DNA of 64,000 bases, taken from Noviherbaspirillum aerium. GTDB lineage: Bacteria; Pseudomonadota; Gammaproteobacteria; Burkholderiales; Burkholderiaceae_D. The position numbers and the translations under genes were made by a program. The first letter of the stretch is position 1; each line of letters begins with the position of its first letter. Of this stretch, positions 50,534 to 62,425 are shown piece by piece. The notes under the pieces were generated by a model. The model searched no databases and was not told the origin of the DNA. It was given only the letters and a program-made list of their open reading frames with translations. The DNA lies in NCBI RefSeq assembly GCF_008929045.1, contig NZ_VFAH01000009.1, forward strand, positions 1 through 64,000. Direction: 5' to 3'.

Positions 50534-51712
50534 TCAGGCGGCAGCGTAATGCCGGGGCTGCCGACGCGCCAGTTCCACCCGGTTGCGTCCGTTCGCCTTG
50601 GCGCAGTACAGGGCCGCATCCGCCGCCGACAGCAGGGTATCGACTTCCATCGTGCCCTCCTGCGCCGTGGCCAGGCCGATGCTGACCGTGTAGTGCGGCA
50701 GCGCCGGGTCGTGCGCGCTGCCGGCGATGTGATTGCACAGGCGCCGGGCGATCGCCTCCGCATCCCTCACTGATGTGTCGGGGAGGAAGATGACGAATTC
50801 CTCGCCGCCGTAGCGGCCGAGGCAATCGCTATTGCGCAGCACTTCCTGCGCGCGCTGCACGAAGTCGATGATGACCCGGTCGCCCACCGCATGGCCGAAG
50901 CGGTCGTTGATCGACTTGAAGCTGTCGAGGTCGCACATCAGCAGGGCAAGCGGCTTGCCGGTATGGAGGCTGCGGCCCAGTTCGCGGGCCAGCATGTCGA
51001 TGAAGGCGCCGCGCGCATATGCCTTGCTCAGCTGGTCATGCGATGCGATGAATTCCAGCTCCGCCCGCAGGCGCTCATTGGCCAGCATGATCGCGCCCAG
51101 CGTAATGGCCAGCACCGAGAAAGCCAGTGCCGCCAGGTAGATTTTCTGCATCGGGGTGGCGCCGAACACGCTGGTCGGCGTGTCAAAATTCAGGAGCAGC
51201 ATGCCGATGCGGAACGCCGACACCATGCCGATGCCGATGAATACCAGGCAGGTGAAGCGTCCCGCCAGGGTGGCGCCGGTGGTGCGGTACACCAGCACGG
51301 TGCAGGCGAAGAACAGGACGGTATTGGTCAGGGTGACGAGCAGTGCCCGCGTCGGATAGTGCGGGGCAAGATAGGTGAACCAGACCACATGGGCAGTCAC
51401 CAGCAGAAGCACCATCTTGAGCAGCCGCCCATGGCTCGGCAGGCCGGCGAAACGACGGAAGCCGGCATAGAAGCTCATGATGCCCCCGACCAGCATGACG
51501 TTGGCGATCACGATGCAAAACAGATCCGGAATCGCGCCCGTCATGCCGAACAGTGCGCTGGCGATCACCATGCCGGACAGTCCCCAGCTCCATTCATTGA
51601 GGCCGCCGATCGAGGGCGGAAAGCTGCGGCGCAGCATGAAGAGAATGGCCGAGCAGAGCAGGCCCAGCAGGCCGGCGACAAAGATCAATGAGCGCGGATC
51701 GAGTTCTGACAC
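50534..51712 (-). CDS. Membrane diguanylate cyclase (GGDEF)
   Basis: A 392-residue inner-membrane c-di-GMP synthase. GTG 51712 is chosen because GGAGGAAGG precedes it; the frame continues to TTG 51745 through that site. Six to seven membrane helices (about residues 5-210) form the sensor part. The GGDEF domain starts near 230 (FIASHDQLSKAYARGAF). The active site is RYGGEEF and the inhibitory I-site RNSD lies five residues before it, so the enzyme should be active and product-inhibited. The signal is unknown. It is convergent with the esterase gene, 2 bp apart. Confidence 0.9.
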   Translation of the reverse strand: MSELDPRSLIFVAGLLGLLCSAILFMLRRSFPPSIGGLNEWSWGLSGMVIASALFGMTGAIPDLFCIVIANVMLVGGIMSFYAGFRRFAGLPSHGRLLKMVLLLVTAHVVWFTYLAPHYPTRALLVTLTNTVLFFACTVLVYRTTGATLAGRFTCLVFIGIGMVSAFRIGMLLLNFDTPTSVFGATPMQKIYLAALAFSVLAITLGAIMLANERLRAELEFIASHDQLSKAYARGAFIDMLARELGRSLHTGKPLALLMCDLDSFKSINDRFGHAVGDRVIIDFVQRAQEVLRNSDCLGRYGGEEFVIFLPDTSVRDAEAIARRLCNHIAGSAHDPALPHYTVSIGLATAQEGTMEVDTLLSAADAALYCAKANGRNRVELARRQPRHYAAA

Positions 51713-51845
51713 GGGGCACCTTCCTCCAATGGCGCAATATAACAATATTTACAGCCCATTTCCACGTGGAAATAGGCTGTAAATCGCATGGCTTGAGGAA
51801 GGTCAATGCGTGCGCTAGACCCAATTGAGAGGTCAGGAAGCGCGG

Positions 51846-53051
51846 TCAGGAACTCTTCGGCGTCGCTTCCGGGCGTCGGTTGAAGCCCGCCACCATATCG
51901 AAGCGGAACAGGCGGCACTCCAGCGCGCCGTTGAAGAAAGGCGTCTTGCGCGCTTCCTTCAGGCGCAGCAGCTTCGGCACGCTGAGATCGGCGGTGAACA
52001 GGAAGACCTTCCACCCCGGAAAGCGCTGCTTGAGCGTGGTGCTGAACGCATGATAGAAGGACGTGGTGAGTTCATCGGCCGGCTGGCTGCTGTCTCCCCG
52101 CACGCCGATACGCTCTCCGTACGGCGGATTGGTGAGCATGATGCCGGGAATGCCGCTCGGCGGCTTGATTTCCTGCGCCTCGATCTGCTTGAGCGGCACG
52201 TCGAACTGGATGCCCGCATTGCGCAGGTTGTTGCGCGTCATGACGATCATGTCGCCGGAAATGTCGCTGCCGAAGAGCGTCGGCGTGCGCGGCAGGGCGT
52301 TCGGCTTGACTTCGGCCTTGATGGCCTGCCATTCGGCGGCCTTGAATCCCAGGAATTTTTCGAATCCGAACACCCGATTGGCGCCCGGCGGGATGCCGGC
52401 CAGGATCTGCGCGGCTTCCACCAGGATGGTGCCGGAGCCGCACATCGGATCGAACAGAATGGTGCCCGGCGTCCAGCCGGAGACCCGCAGCAGCCCGGCG
52501 GCGAGATTCTCGCGCAGGGGCGCATCGCCGGTTTCCTGGCGCCAGCCGCGCTTGAACAGGGCTTCGCCCGAGGTATCGAGATAGATGGTGTAGTTGTGCG
52601 CATCAAGGAAACCGACGATGCGCATGTCCGGCGTGCGGGTGTTGACCGACGGCCGTTCCTGGTAAAGATCGCGGAAACGGTCGCATACCGCGTCCTTGAT
52701 CTTGAGCGTGGTGAACTCCAGGCTTTTCAGCGGCGACTTGATCGCGGTAAGGTCGACCCGGATCGTATGGCCGAGGCCGAACCATTCTTCCCAGGGCTGC
52801 TCCAGCGTCAGGTCGTAGATGTCGTTTTCGTTGGTGTAGCCGCGCTGTCCCATGCGCAGGAGAACGCGCGAGGCGATGCGCGAATGCAGGTTGAGCCGGT
52901 AGCTGTCGGACAGGGAGCCGGAGCAGTGCACGCCGCCGGGCACCTGGTTGTGCACCTTCAGCGTGCTGCTGCCCTGGCCGATCTCGGTGATTTCTTCTGC
53001 CAGCGCCGCTTCCAGTCCGCGCGGGCAGGGGCAAAAATAAGAATATGTCAT
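51846..53051 (-). CDS. THUMP-domain rRNA guanine-N2 methyltransferase (RlmL-like)
   Basis: A 401-residue SAM-dependent RNA methyltransferase. ATG 53051 is chosen because MTYSYFCPCPRGLEAALAEEI is the family start and AAGG lies upstream. A THUMP domain (about residues 45-155) binds RNA. The methyltransferase domain follows with LFDPMCGSGTILVEAA (SAM site) and GIMLTNPPYGERIG, the NPPY catalytic motif. It corresponds to the RlmL half of the E. coli RlmKL fusion, which makes m2G2445 in 23S rRNA; the RlmK half is absent. Confidence 0.88.
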   Translation of the reverse strand: MTYSYFCPCPRGLEAALAEEITEIGQGSSTLKVHNQVPGGVHCSGSLSDSYRLNLHSRIASRVLLRMGQRGYTNENDIYDLTLEQPWEEWFGLGHTIRVDLTAIKSPLKSLEFTTLKIKDAVCDRFRDLYQERPSVNTRTPDMRIVGFLDAHNYTIYLDTSGEALFKRGWRQETGDAPLRENLAAGLLRVSGWTPGTILFDPMCGSGTILVEAAQILAGIPPGANRVFGFEKFLGFKAAEWQAIKAEVKPNALPRTPTLFGSDISGDMIVMTRNNLRNAGIQFDVPLKQIEAQEIKPPSGIPGIMLTNPPYGERIGVRGDSSQPADELTTSFYHAFSTTLKQRFPGWKVFLFTADLSVPKLLRLKEARKTPFFNGALECRLFRFDMVAGFNRRPEATPKSS

Positions 53052-53158
53052 TGGGGAACCTTTTTTCCGTTGTGCTGCTGCCTGAAAATGATGTGCCGCC
53101 GAAAACCGCCGCTGCATGGCAACGGCTTCGGCGGCGATGAAACGTGTTTCCTGCTTTT

Positions 53159-53761
53159 CTACTTCTGCAATGCCCGCTCGACGAAGTCCAGTCTGTCCTG
53201 TCCCCAGTAGCCTTCGCCGTCGACGACATACCAGGGCGAGCCGAACACATTGGCCGCGATTGCTTCCTCGGTGTGGCGGTCATACTCTTCCTGCACGCCG
53301 GATGTTTCCGATGTCTTGATCAGCGTCTTGCCGTCATGGCCGCATTCCTGGGCGATGGCGGCCAGCGTTGCGGCATCGGCGATATTGCGCTCCTCGGCCC
53401 AGACCGCGCGCATGACGGCGCCCGCCAGGTTCAGTGCGGCATCGGTGCCGTGCGCCAGGCGCGTCGCGATGATCAGCCTTGCCGCCGCATCGCCCGCGAC
53501 CGGAAAGAATGCCGGGTTCAGATTCAGCGGCATCTGCAGGTGCTCGCTCCAGCGTTTCAGTTCCACCAGCCGGTAGGCCTGCCGCTGCGGCGCGCGTTTC
53601 GCCAGGGGCAGGCCGCCGGATACGCTGAACACCTTGCCGAGATCGCAGGGCTTGAGTTCAACCTGCGCCTGGTATTTCCTGGCGAGGGCGGCGAACCGCT
53701 CATGGCCGAGGTAGGTCCAGGGGGATTGCGGAGCGAAAAAATACTGGCAGATCTTGGCCAT
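53159..53761 (-). CDS. DsbA-family protein, 2-hydroxychromene-2-carboxylate isomerase-like
   Basis: A 200-residue cytoplasmic thioredoxin-fold protein. ATG 53761 lies six bases after GGAG, which decides the start over ATG 53764 and TTG 53773. FFAPQSPWTYLGHERFAALARKY is the HCCA isomerase opening, where Ser replaces the Cys of true DsbA. The end EEAIAANVFGSPWYVVDGEGYWGQDRLDFVERAL is the family signature (FGSP cis-Pro, GQDRL). Glutathione-dependent isomerase activity on an aromatic is possible, but no naphthalene-type pathway is near. The substrate is unknown. Confidence 0.88.
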   Translation of the reverse strand: MAKICQYFFAPQSPWTYLGHERFAALARKYQAQVELKPCDLGKVFSVSGGLPLAKRAPQRQAYRLVELKRWSEHLQMPLNLNPAFFPVAGDAAARLIIATRLAHGTDAALNLAGAVMRAVWAEERNIADAATLAAIAQECGHDGKTLIKTSETSGVQEEYDRHTEEAIAANVFGSPWYVVDGEGYWGQDRLDFVERALQK

Positions 53762-53833
53762 CATGGACTCCAATCAATTCAATTGCGAAGCTTGGGAACG
53801 TAAAAACAGCATGCGCCCGGCGCATGCCGCCCG

Positions 53834-54256
53834 TCAGAACGGCTTGACCACCACCAGGATGGTGACGGCAAGCAGGCCGAGCACCGGCACTTCATTGAAC
53901 CAGCGATACCAGGCATGCGAACGCGCGTTGCGCCCGTTTTCGAACTTCTTCAGCAGCGAGCCGCAGGCATGGTGATAGCCGATCAGCAGCACCACGATGG
54001 CCAGCTTCGCATGCAGCCAGCCATTGCCAGGACCCTTGCCGATGCCGTAGCCGAGCCACAGCCACAGACCGAGCAGCAGCGCCGGAATCGCCAGCATCGT
54101 CATGAAACGGTAGAGCTTGCGCGCCATCAGCAGCAGCCGGGTGGTCGCGGCGGCATCGGTTTCCATGGCCAGGTTGACAAAGATGCGCGGCAGATAGAAC
54201 AGGCCGGCGAACCAGGATGCGACAAAGACGATATGCAGCGCCTTGACCCAGAGCAT
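53834..54256 (-). CDS. hemJ: HemJ-like protoporphyrinogen oxidase / CopD-family membrane protein
   Basis: A 140-residue four-helix membrane protein. The N-terminus MLWVKALHIVFVASWFAGLFYLPRIFV is the HemJ/UPF0093 signature with the conserved His in helix 1. LHAKLAIVVLLIGYHHACG carries the second conserved His and Lys region. HemJ oxidises protoporphyrinogen IX to protoporphyrin IX in heme synthesis. ATG 54256 lies two bases after the proA stop, so it is cotranscribed with proA. Confidence 0.85.
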   Translation of the reverse strand: MLWVKALHIVFVASWFAGLFYLPRIFVNLAMETDAAATTRLLLMARKLYRFMTMLAIPALLLGLWLWLGYGIGKGPGNGWLHAKLAIVVLLIGYHHACGSLLKKFENGRNARSHAWYRWFNEVPVLGLLAVTILVVVKPF

Positions 54257-54258
54257 GC

Positions 54259-55524
54259 CTATTCCCTCACTTCGCCGTGGCCGAACACCACGTACTTCAG
54301 CGAAGTCAGGCCTTCCAGTCCGACCGGGCCGCGCGCATGCAGCTTGTCGTTGGAAATGCCGATCTCGGCGCCGAGCCCGTATTCGAAGCCGTCGGCGAAG
54401 CGCGTGGAGGCATTGACCATCACCGAGGCGGAATCGACTTCGCGCAGGAAGCGCATCGCGCGGCTGTAGTCTTCGGTGACGATGGCGTCGGTATGCTGGG
54501 AAGAGTAGGTATTGATGTGCTCGATGGCTTCGCCCACATCGCCGACGATCTTCACCGCGAGAATCGCGGCCAGGTATTCGGTGCGCCAATCCTCTTCGGT
54601 GGCCGACGCGAGGCGGGAATAACCGGCGAGGATCTTGCCGGCTTCCGCATCGGCGCGCAGTTCGACTTCCTTCGTGGCGTAGAGCTCGGCCAGCTTCGGC
54701 AGCACCTGCGCCGCGATGCCGCGCGCCACCAGCAGGGTTTCCATGGTGTTGCAGGTGCCGTAGCGGTGGCACTTGGCGTTGAAGGAAATCTTCAGCGCCT
54801 TGTCGATATCGGCCTTGTCATCGATGTAGACGTGGCAGATGCCGTCGAGATGCTTGATCATCGGCACCTTGGATTCCTTCATCAGGCGCTCGATCAGGCC
54901 CTTGCCGCCGCGCGGCACGATCACGTCCACGTATTGCGGCATGGTGATCAGTTCGCCCACCGCGGCACGGTCGGTGGTCTCGACGATCTGTACCGCGTCT
55001 TCCGGCAGTCCGGCGCCGGCCAAGCCTTCCTTGACCAGCCTGGCGAGCGCCTGGTTGCAATGAATGGCTTCGGAGCCGCCGCGCAGGATGGTGGCGTTGC
55101 CGCTCTTGATGCACAGGCCGGCGGCGTCGACGGTCACATTGGGGCGGGCTTCGTAGATGATGCCGATCACGCCCAGCGGCACGCGCATCTGGCCGACCTG
55201 GATGCCGGTCGGACGATATTTCATGTTGGACATTTCGCCGATCGGATCGGGCAGGGAAACAATCTGCTCCAGCCCTTCGGCCATGGTCGCGATTGCCTTG
55301 TCGGACAAGGTCAGGCGGTCGAGCATCGCCGGCGCCAGGCCGTTGGCGCGCGCCGCTTCCAGGTCTTGCTGGTTGGCCGCGCGCAGGGCGTCGGCTTCGC
55401 GCCGGATGGCGGCGGCAATCAGCGACAGCGCCTTGTTCTTGGCGCCGGTATCAGCCTTGGCCATGGCGCGGGAAGCCTTGCGGGCACGCTGGCCGACGTC
55501 GTTCATGTAATGCTTGATGTCCAT
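54259..55524 (-). CDS. proA: Glutamate-5-semialdehyde dehydrogenase (gamma-glutamyl phosphate reductase)
   Basis: A 421-residue NADPH-dependent enzyme of proline synthesis that reduces gamma-glutamyl phosphate to glutamate-5-semialdehyde. [31 protein letters not shown] and [13 protein letters not shown] are typical. The catalytic Cys is in [18 protein letters not shown], and [24 protein letters not shown] is near the C-terminus. The length is normal. It is not next to proB; holA lies upstream in the same direction after 133 bp. Confidence 0.96.
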   Translation of the reverse strand: MDIKHYMNDVGQRARKASRAMAKADTGAKNKALSLIAAAIRREADALRAANQQDLEAARANGLAPAMLDRLTLSDKAIATMAEGLEQIVSLPDPIGEMSNMKYRPTGIQVGQMRVPLGVIGIIYEARPNVTVDAAGLCIKSGNATILRGGSEAIHCNQALARLVKEGLAGAGLPEDAVQIVETTDRAAVGELITMPQYVDVIVPRGGKGLIERLMKESKVPMIKHLDGICHVYIDDKADIDKALKISFNAKCHRYGTCNTMETLLVARGIAAQVLPKLAELYATKEVELRADAEAGKILAGYSRLASATEEDWRTEYLAAILAVKIVGDVGEAIEHINTYSSQHTDAIVTEDYSRAMRFLREVDSASVMVNASTRFADGFEYGLGAEIGISNDKLHARGPVGLEGLTSLKYVVFGHGEVRE

Positions 55525-55657
55525 TTTCCTGATCTTTTCAATGCGAATTCAATTCGGCGTGGCGGCGGCAGCATGCCAAGGGCCAAGGCGAAGTACCTGC
55601 TATAACCAAATATAACGAAATACAACGAATGCAGCGCAGCGCAGCGGCGCAGGCTAC

Positions 55658-56674
55658 TCAGCCGCGCGCCACCTTCAGGCCCAGCTGCAGCAGGGCATCC
55701 CAGGCATCGCCGGCAAATGCCCGGGCTCTCAAACCTTTGACCATCTTATCGATTTGCGCCGCTTCCTGCAGCGCCGTTTCCAGCGTCGACAGGCGCAGGC
55801 GCTTGACGGCCGGCTCCATCAGCCGCTCGCGCGGCCCCCAGATCCGGTATTCCTTGAGCAGCATGCCGATCGGCTTTCCCTGCGACGCGCCGGACTTTAT
55901 CTTGAGCAAGATGCGGATTTCCTCGGCCATCGCCCACAGCACCAGCGGCAGCGCCTCGCCTTCGCCTTTCAGGCCCTCGATCATGCGCACCAGCCGGGCG
56001 GCATCGCCGGACAGCATCGCTTCATTGAGCTTGAAGACGTCGTAGCGGGCAACATTGAGCACCGCATCCTGCACCTGTTCGAAACTCAGCTTGCCTTCCG
56101 GATGCAGCAGGGCCAGCTTCTGCAATTCCTGGTGCGCGGCAAGCAGGTTGCCTTCCACCCGGTCGGCGATGAAGTCGATGCTCTGCCGGTCGGCGCTCTG
56201 CTTTTGCGCGGCAAGCCGGGTGCCGATCCATGAGGGCAGTTGCGCGCGCTCGACCAGCGGAATGTCGATGTAGACGCCCGCCTGCTGCAGTGCCGACACC
56301 CAGGCCGCCTTCTGCGTCTGCCAGTCGAGCTTGGGCAGGGTGATCAGCGTGACATTGTCCGGATTGAGCCCGCCGACGTAGTCCTGCAGCGCCTGGCCGC
56401 CGTCCTTGCCCGGCTTGCCGGTGGGGATGCGCAGTTCGATCAGCTTGCGGTCGCCGAACAGCGATTGCGACTGGTTGGCCGCCAGCAGCGCGCCCCATTT
56501 GAAACTGCGTTCGACCACCAGCACTTCGCGTTCGGAATAGCCGTTGGCGCGGGCCGCCTTGCGTATCCTGTCGGCCGCTTCGAGCGCCAGAAGGTGTTCG
56601 TCGCTGGTAATGACGTACAGCGGCGCCAGCGACTTCGCCAGGTGGGTTTCGAGTGCGTCGGCGCGCAATTGCAT
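55658..56674 (-). CDS. holA: DNA polymerase III delta subunit
   Basis: A 338-residue clamp-loader subunit that opens the beta clamp. It starts MQLRADALETHLAKSLAPLYVITSDEHLLALEAADRIR, the HolA N-terminal pattern with a degenerate P-loop region. The SLFGDRKLIELRIPTGKPGKDGGQAL and NVTLITLPKLDWQTQKAAWVSAL parts and the C-terminal collar (about 215-335) also match. It is followed by proA and preceded by lptE after 44 bp, in the common leuS-lptE-holA operon. Confidence 0.94.
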   Translation of the reverse strand: MQLRADALETHLAKSLAPLYVITSDEHLLALEAADRIRKAARANGYSEREVLVVERSFKWGALLAANQSQSLFGDRKLIELRIPTGKPGKDGGQALQDYVGGLNPDNVTLITLPKLDWQTQKAAWVSALQQAGVYIDIPLVERAQLPSWIGTRLAAQKQSADRQSIDFIADRVEGNLLAAHQELQKLALLHPEGKLSFEQVQDAVLNVARYDVFKLNEAMLSGDAARLVRMIEGLKGEGEALPLVLWAMAEEIRILLKIKSGASQGKPIGMLLKEYRIWGPRERLMEPAVKRLRLSTLETALQEAAQIDKMVKGLRARAFAGDAWDALLQLGLKVARG

Positions 56675-56718
56675 CGGTGCTTCCGTTCAGGCGGGTTTAA
56701 GCGGGTTAAGCTGGCGGC

Positions 56719-57225
56719 TCAAGCGGTTCCGGCGGGCTTGAGCGCCGACATGCGGCGCAGGATCTGCTGTACCGCATCGGACTGCATGTCGCGGTACAGC
56801 ATGTCTTCTTCCTTCTCCTTCGCGATCACCTGCGACTCGTTGAAGCTGACGTCGCGCTTGAGAACGAGTTCGGTCGGCGCCAGCAGCACGCCGCCCGCCT
56901 TGTCCTTCACCTGGAAACGCAGGCGGTAATACAGCGAGTATTCGCGGATGCGTCCCTGGGTGTTGAGCGACAGCGTTGCCCGGTCCCGGATCTCGCTCAG
57001 GATGTCGATGGTGGCGTCGGCCTGCTTGGGATCGGTCACGATGGTGGTGTCGTCGCTGGCACGGATATAGCGCTTGAGCTCGACGCCCAGCGGCGAATGA
57101 TCCGGCACGCCGATGAACACGGTCTTGAACGGCAGGCCCGACTTGCCGTCGGAGCCGCGCATGCGGAAGCCGCATGCCGACAGCAATGCGGCGCCGGACA
57201 ATGCGAGGAGGGTGCGTCGTTGCAT
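56719..57225 (-). CDS. lptE: LPS-assembly lipoprotein LptE
   Basis: A 168-residue outer-membrane lipoprotein that plugs and assembles the LptD translocon for LPS. The signal LLALSGAALLSAC ends in a lipobox, and mature Cys is followed by GFRMRG, the usual LptE start (CGFxLRG). SLNTQGRIREYSLYYRLRFQVKD and DMQSDAVQQILRRMSAL are conserved. It sits between leuS (12 bp) and holA. Together with waaC and waaA it serves LPS export and synthesis. Confidence 0.93.
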   Translation of the reverse strand: MQRRTLLALSGAALLSACGFRMRGSDGKSGLPFKTVFIGVPDHSPLGVELKRYIRASDDTTIVTDPKQADATIDILSEIRDRATLSLNTQGRIREYSLYYRLRFQVKDKAGGVLLAPTELVLKRDVSFNESQVIAKEKEEDMLYRDMQSDAVQQILRRMSALKPAGTA

Positions 57226-57237
57226 GGAGGCTCCCGA

Positions 57238-59997
<2,760 letters not shown>

Positions 59998-60052
59998 TCA
60001 GCGCAAATTCAATGCGATTTGAACCCCGGCCCGGCGCAAGGGCGCCGAAACG

Positions 60053-60379
60053 TCACCGCAGCACCAGGCCGAGCGCCGGCTTTTCCCCGTTTTCGGAGCA
60101 CAGCTGGTTGACTTCGGCGGTGCATTCCTCCAGCGCCGAGAGGATATCCGGCGCCTCGCGCCGCAGGACATCGGAATGCATGATCTGGATCTGCAGCTGC
60201 TCGTCGTCGCCGAGCACGTACGAGGACATGCCGTCGTCGTCCCGCAGGCCGCTCAGGCAGTCGATCCAGGCATCCATGTTGCGCCCGTAGAAGTCGGGGA
60301 ATCCGAAGGCCGTCTTGCAGGTGTCGTGGAACTGGTCCCAGTCGGTGAGATGGCGGCCGTCGAGTTGTATGGAGGGCAT
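60053..60379 (-). CDS. Barstar-family ribonuclease inhibitor (orphan)
   Basis: A 108-residue barstar-like protein: MPSIQLDGRHLTDWDQFHDTCKTAFGFPDFYGRNMDAWIDCL matches barstar, including the FGFPDFYGRN-x-DAWID segment that contacts the RNase active site. The rest is acidic, as expected for an inhibitor of a basic RNase. No barnase-like or other RNase gene is adjacent. It may inhibit an RNase encoded elsewhere, protect against incoming effectors or have another role. Confidence 0.85.
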   Translation of the reverse strand: MPSIQLDGRHLTDWDQFHDTCKTAFGFPDFYGRNMDAWIDCLSGLRDDDGMSSYVLGDDEQLQIQIMHSDVLRREAPDILSALEECTAEVNQLCSENGEKPALGLVLR

Positions 60380-60506
60380 GGGTTCCGTTTGTCAGATTGG
60401 CAGGAGAAAGTCGGGACGGCCCGCGCATTGTAACCGGCCGGCGCCGCCCGGGTCCGGAATCGGCATTTCGGACCCGAAACCGCGGCTGGTCGGCCTCATG
60501 GCTTCA

Positions 60507-60929
60507 TCAGGGCTTCTGCTGCGACTCGGTGACGAAACCCATCTTGGCCATGCCGCTGGACTGCGCCGCCGACATCACCTGGGCAATCACTTCGTAACGG
60601 GTGGATTTGTCGGCGCGCAACTGCAGTTCCGGCTGCGGCTGCTTCCTTGCTGCGACTGCGAGCCGGTTGCCGAGTTCCGCTTGTTCCACCGCTTCGTTGT
60701 TCCAGTAGATTCGGCCTTCGCCGTCGATCGATACGGAAATGGTGTCCGGCTTGTCGGGGCTGGAGGACGACTGGGCGCTGGGCAGGTCGAGCTTGATCGA
60801 ATGCGTAAACAAGGGTGCGGTGATGATGAAAATCACCAGCAGCACCAGCATGACGTCGACCATCGGCGTGACATTGATATCCGCCATCGGCGCCTGCTTC
60901 TTGTCGTCATTGAAACCGCCGAATGCCAT
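60507..60929 (-). CDS. exbD: Biopolymer transport protein ExbD
   Basis: A 140-residue bitopic inner-membrane protein of the TonB energising complex. PMADINVTPMVDVMLVLLVIFIITAPL contains the conserved Asp of the membrane helix that carries protons. The periplasmic domain (about 45-140) ends with a Met/Gln-rich tail. TolR is the alternative family name, but the neighbours exbB and tonB identify ExbD. It is 11 bp after exbB. Confidence 0.92.
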   Translation of the reverse strand: MAFGGFNDDKKQAPMADINVTPMVDVMLVLLVIFIITAPLFTHSIKLDLPSAQSSSSPDKPDTISVSIDGEGRIYWNNEAVEQAELGNRLAVAARKQPQPELQLRADKSTRYEVIAQVMSAAQSSGMAKMGFVTESQQKP

Positions 60930-60940
60930 CGCGGACTCCT

Positions 60941-61618
60941 TTATTTGCCGACGCGCGCGCCGGTGGTGAGATAGGCATGCAGATCGTGGGCGAATGCGTC
61001 AAGTTCCGCCAGCGTGACGCGATTGACGCGGGTGAAGGCGTTATAGGCCAGCACGGCGGGTATGGCGACCAGCAGCCCGAGCGCGGTCATGATCAGCGCT
61101 TCGCCGACGGGACCGGCCACCTTGTCGATCTGCACCGTGCCCGTGCTGGAGACAGCCACCAGCGCATGGTAGATGCCCCAAACCGTGCCGAACAGGCCGA
61201 CGAAGGGGGCCGTCGAGCCCACCGAGGCCAGCAGCGTCAGGCCGCTTTCCAGCCGCGACGACACGCGGTTGATTTCCTGGCGCAGCGTGCGGGTAATGAG
61301 TTCGCCCGGATCGACATTCGCATTGAGGGAGCCGGCCTGGGCCGTCACATTGGCGGCTTGGGCGCTTTGTATGGCCAGCGGCGCGTAGACTTCCTCGCTG
61401 TCGGCATTCCTGACGATATCGATGGCGTCATTGAGGGTAGGCGCTTTCCAGAATCCTTCCAGCGCGCTTGCGCTCCGGCGGATCCGCCACGAACTCCAGG
61501 CCTTGGAAAAGATGTAATACCAGCTGGCGACCGACATCAGCAGCAGCAGGTAGGCCACCGAATGCGTGACGGCATCGCCTTGGGCCCAGTAGTGTGCAAA
61601 TCCGAGAGTATCTTTCAT
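60941..61618 (-). CDS. exbB: Biopolymer transport protein ExbB
   Basis: A 225-residue membrane protein of the MotA/TolQ/ExbB family with three helices (about 16-35, 110-135 and 158-182). LTLLASVGSTAPFVGLFGTVWGIYHALVAV and GPVGEALIMTALGLLVAIPAVLAYNAF are diagnostic. With ExbD it converts the proton gradient into TonB movement. It lies between tonB (19 bp upstream) and exbD. Confidence 0.93.
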   Translation of the reverse strand: MKDTLGFAHYWAQGDAVTHSVAYLLLLMSVASWYYIFSKAWSSWRIRRSASALEGFWKAPTLNDAIDIVRNADSEEVYAPLAIQSAQAANVTAQAGSLNANVDPGELITRTLRQEINRVSSRLESGLTLLASVGSTAPFVGLFGTVWGIYHALVAVSSTGTVQIDKVAGPVGEALIMTALGLLVAIPAVLAYNAFTRVNRVTLAELDAFAHDLHAYLTTGARVGK

Positions 61619-61637
61619 GGTGCTTGCCGGAATGGAA

Positions 61638-62387
61638 TCAGTTCTGCAGTTTAAACGGAATGGGGATCAGAAACCACTCGTCCACCGGCTTGCCGTCGCT
61701 TGTTGCGGGATTGAATCGCCATGTCTGCACCGCGTTCCGCGCCGACTGGTCGAGCAGCGGAAATCCGCTCGATGTCCGGATTTCCACCGTGCCCGCCGTG
61801 CCGTCGGCCCTGACCAGCACGCGCAGTACTACCGTGCCTTGCTCTTCGAGCTGCCGCGACAGGCGCGGATATTCCGGCTTGCGGTTCGTGGCGGCATAGC
61901 TGGCGGGTATGGAGACCGGAGTGCGAGGCGGGGAAGGCGGAGCGGCCGCTGCAGCCGCTGCGGGGGGCGACGGGTCCGGACCAGGTGCGGATCGGGGCGT
62001 CGCGATGTCACTGCCCGGCGCCGCGGAGGAATCTTCCGGCTGCGCCGCGGGCGGTTTGGCTGGCGCATCCGGCCGCGGTGCCGGGGCCGGCTTGCGCTCG
62101 ATGCGCGGTTTTGGAGGCGGTTTTTTTCTTTCGACCGGCGGTGCCGCAGGAACGGGAGGCTGGAGTGCTGGTGACGGCAGGGGTGGTGCTGGCGGAATGG
62201 TGGGGGAGGGGGGAACAGGCTGAGCCGGCATGGCAGGAGGCTGTTCCGGGATCAATGCCACTTCGATCGGCCGCGGCGGCTCCCTCGGTGTGGCTTTCGA
62301 CGACAGCATGTTCGCGGCGACCAGGGCCAGGCCGGCATGCAGCAGCAGGGCCGCAACGGCGGGGATGATCGCCGTTGCGGCTGTCAT
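61638..62387 (-). CDS. tonB: TonB energy-transducing protein
   Basis: A 249-residue protein that spans the periplasm and contacts TonB boxes of outer-membrane receptors. An N-terminal anchor helix (about residues 5-30, IIPAVAALLLHAGLALVAANML) carries the conserved His. A long Pro-rich and Lys-rich stretch (about 40-155) follows. The C-terminal domain reads YPRLSRQLEEQGTVVLRVLV and SSGFPLLDQSARNAVQTWRF. First of tonB-exbB-exbD. Confidence 0.93.
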   Translation of the reverse strand: MTAATAIIPAVAALLLHAGLALVAANMLSSKATPREPPRPIEVALIPEQPPAMPAQPVPPSPTIPPAPPLPSPALQPPVPAAPPVERKKPPPKPRIERKPAPAPRPDAPAKPPAAQPEDSSAAPGSDIATPRSAPGPDPSPPAAAAAAAPPSPPRTPVSIPASYAATNRKPEYPRLSRQLEEQGTVVLRVLVRADGTAGTVEIRTSSGFPLLDQSARNAVQTWRFNPATSDGKPVDEWFLIPIPFKLQN

Positions 62388-62425
62388 GCGAATGCCGGCC
62401 TGCGTTCGCGCCGCATATGCATGCG

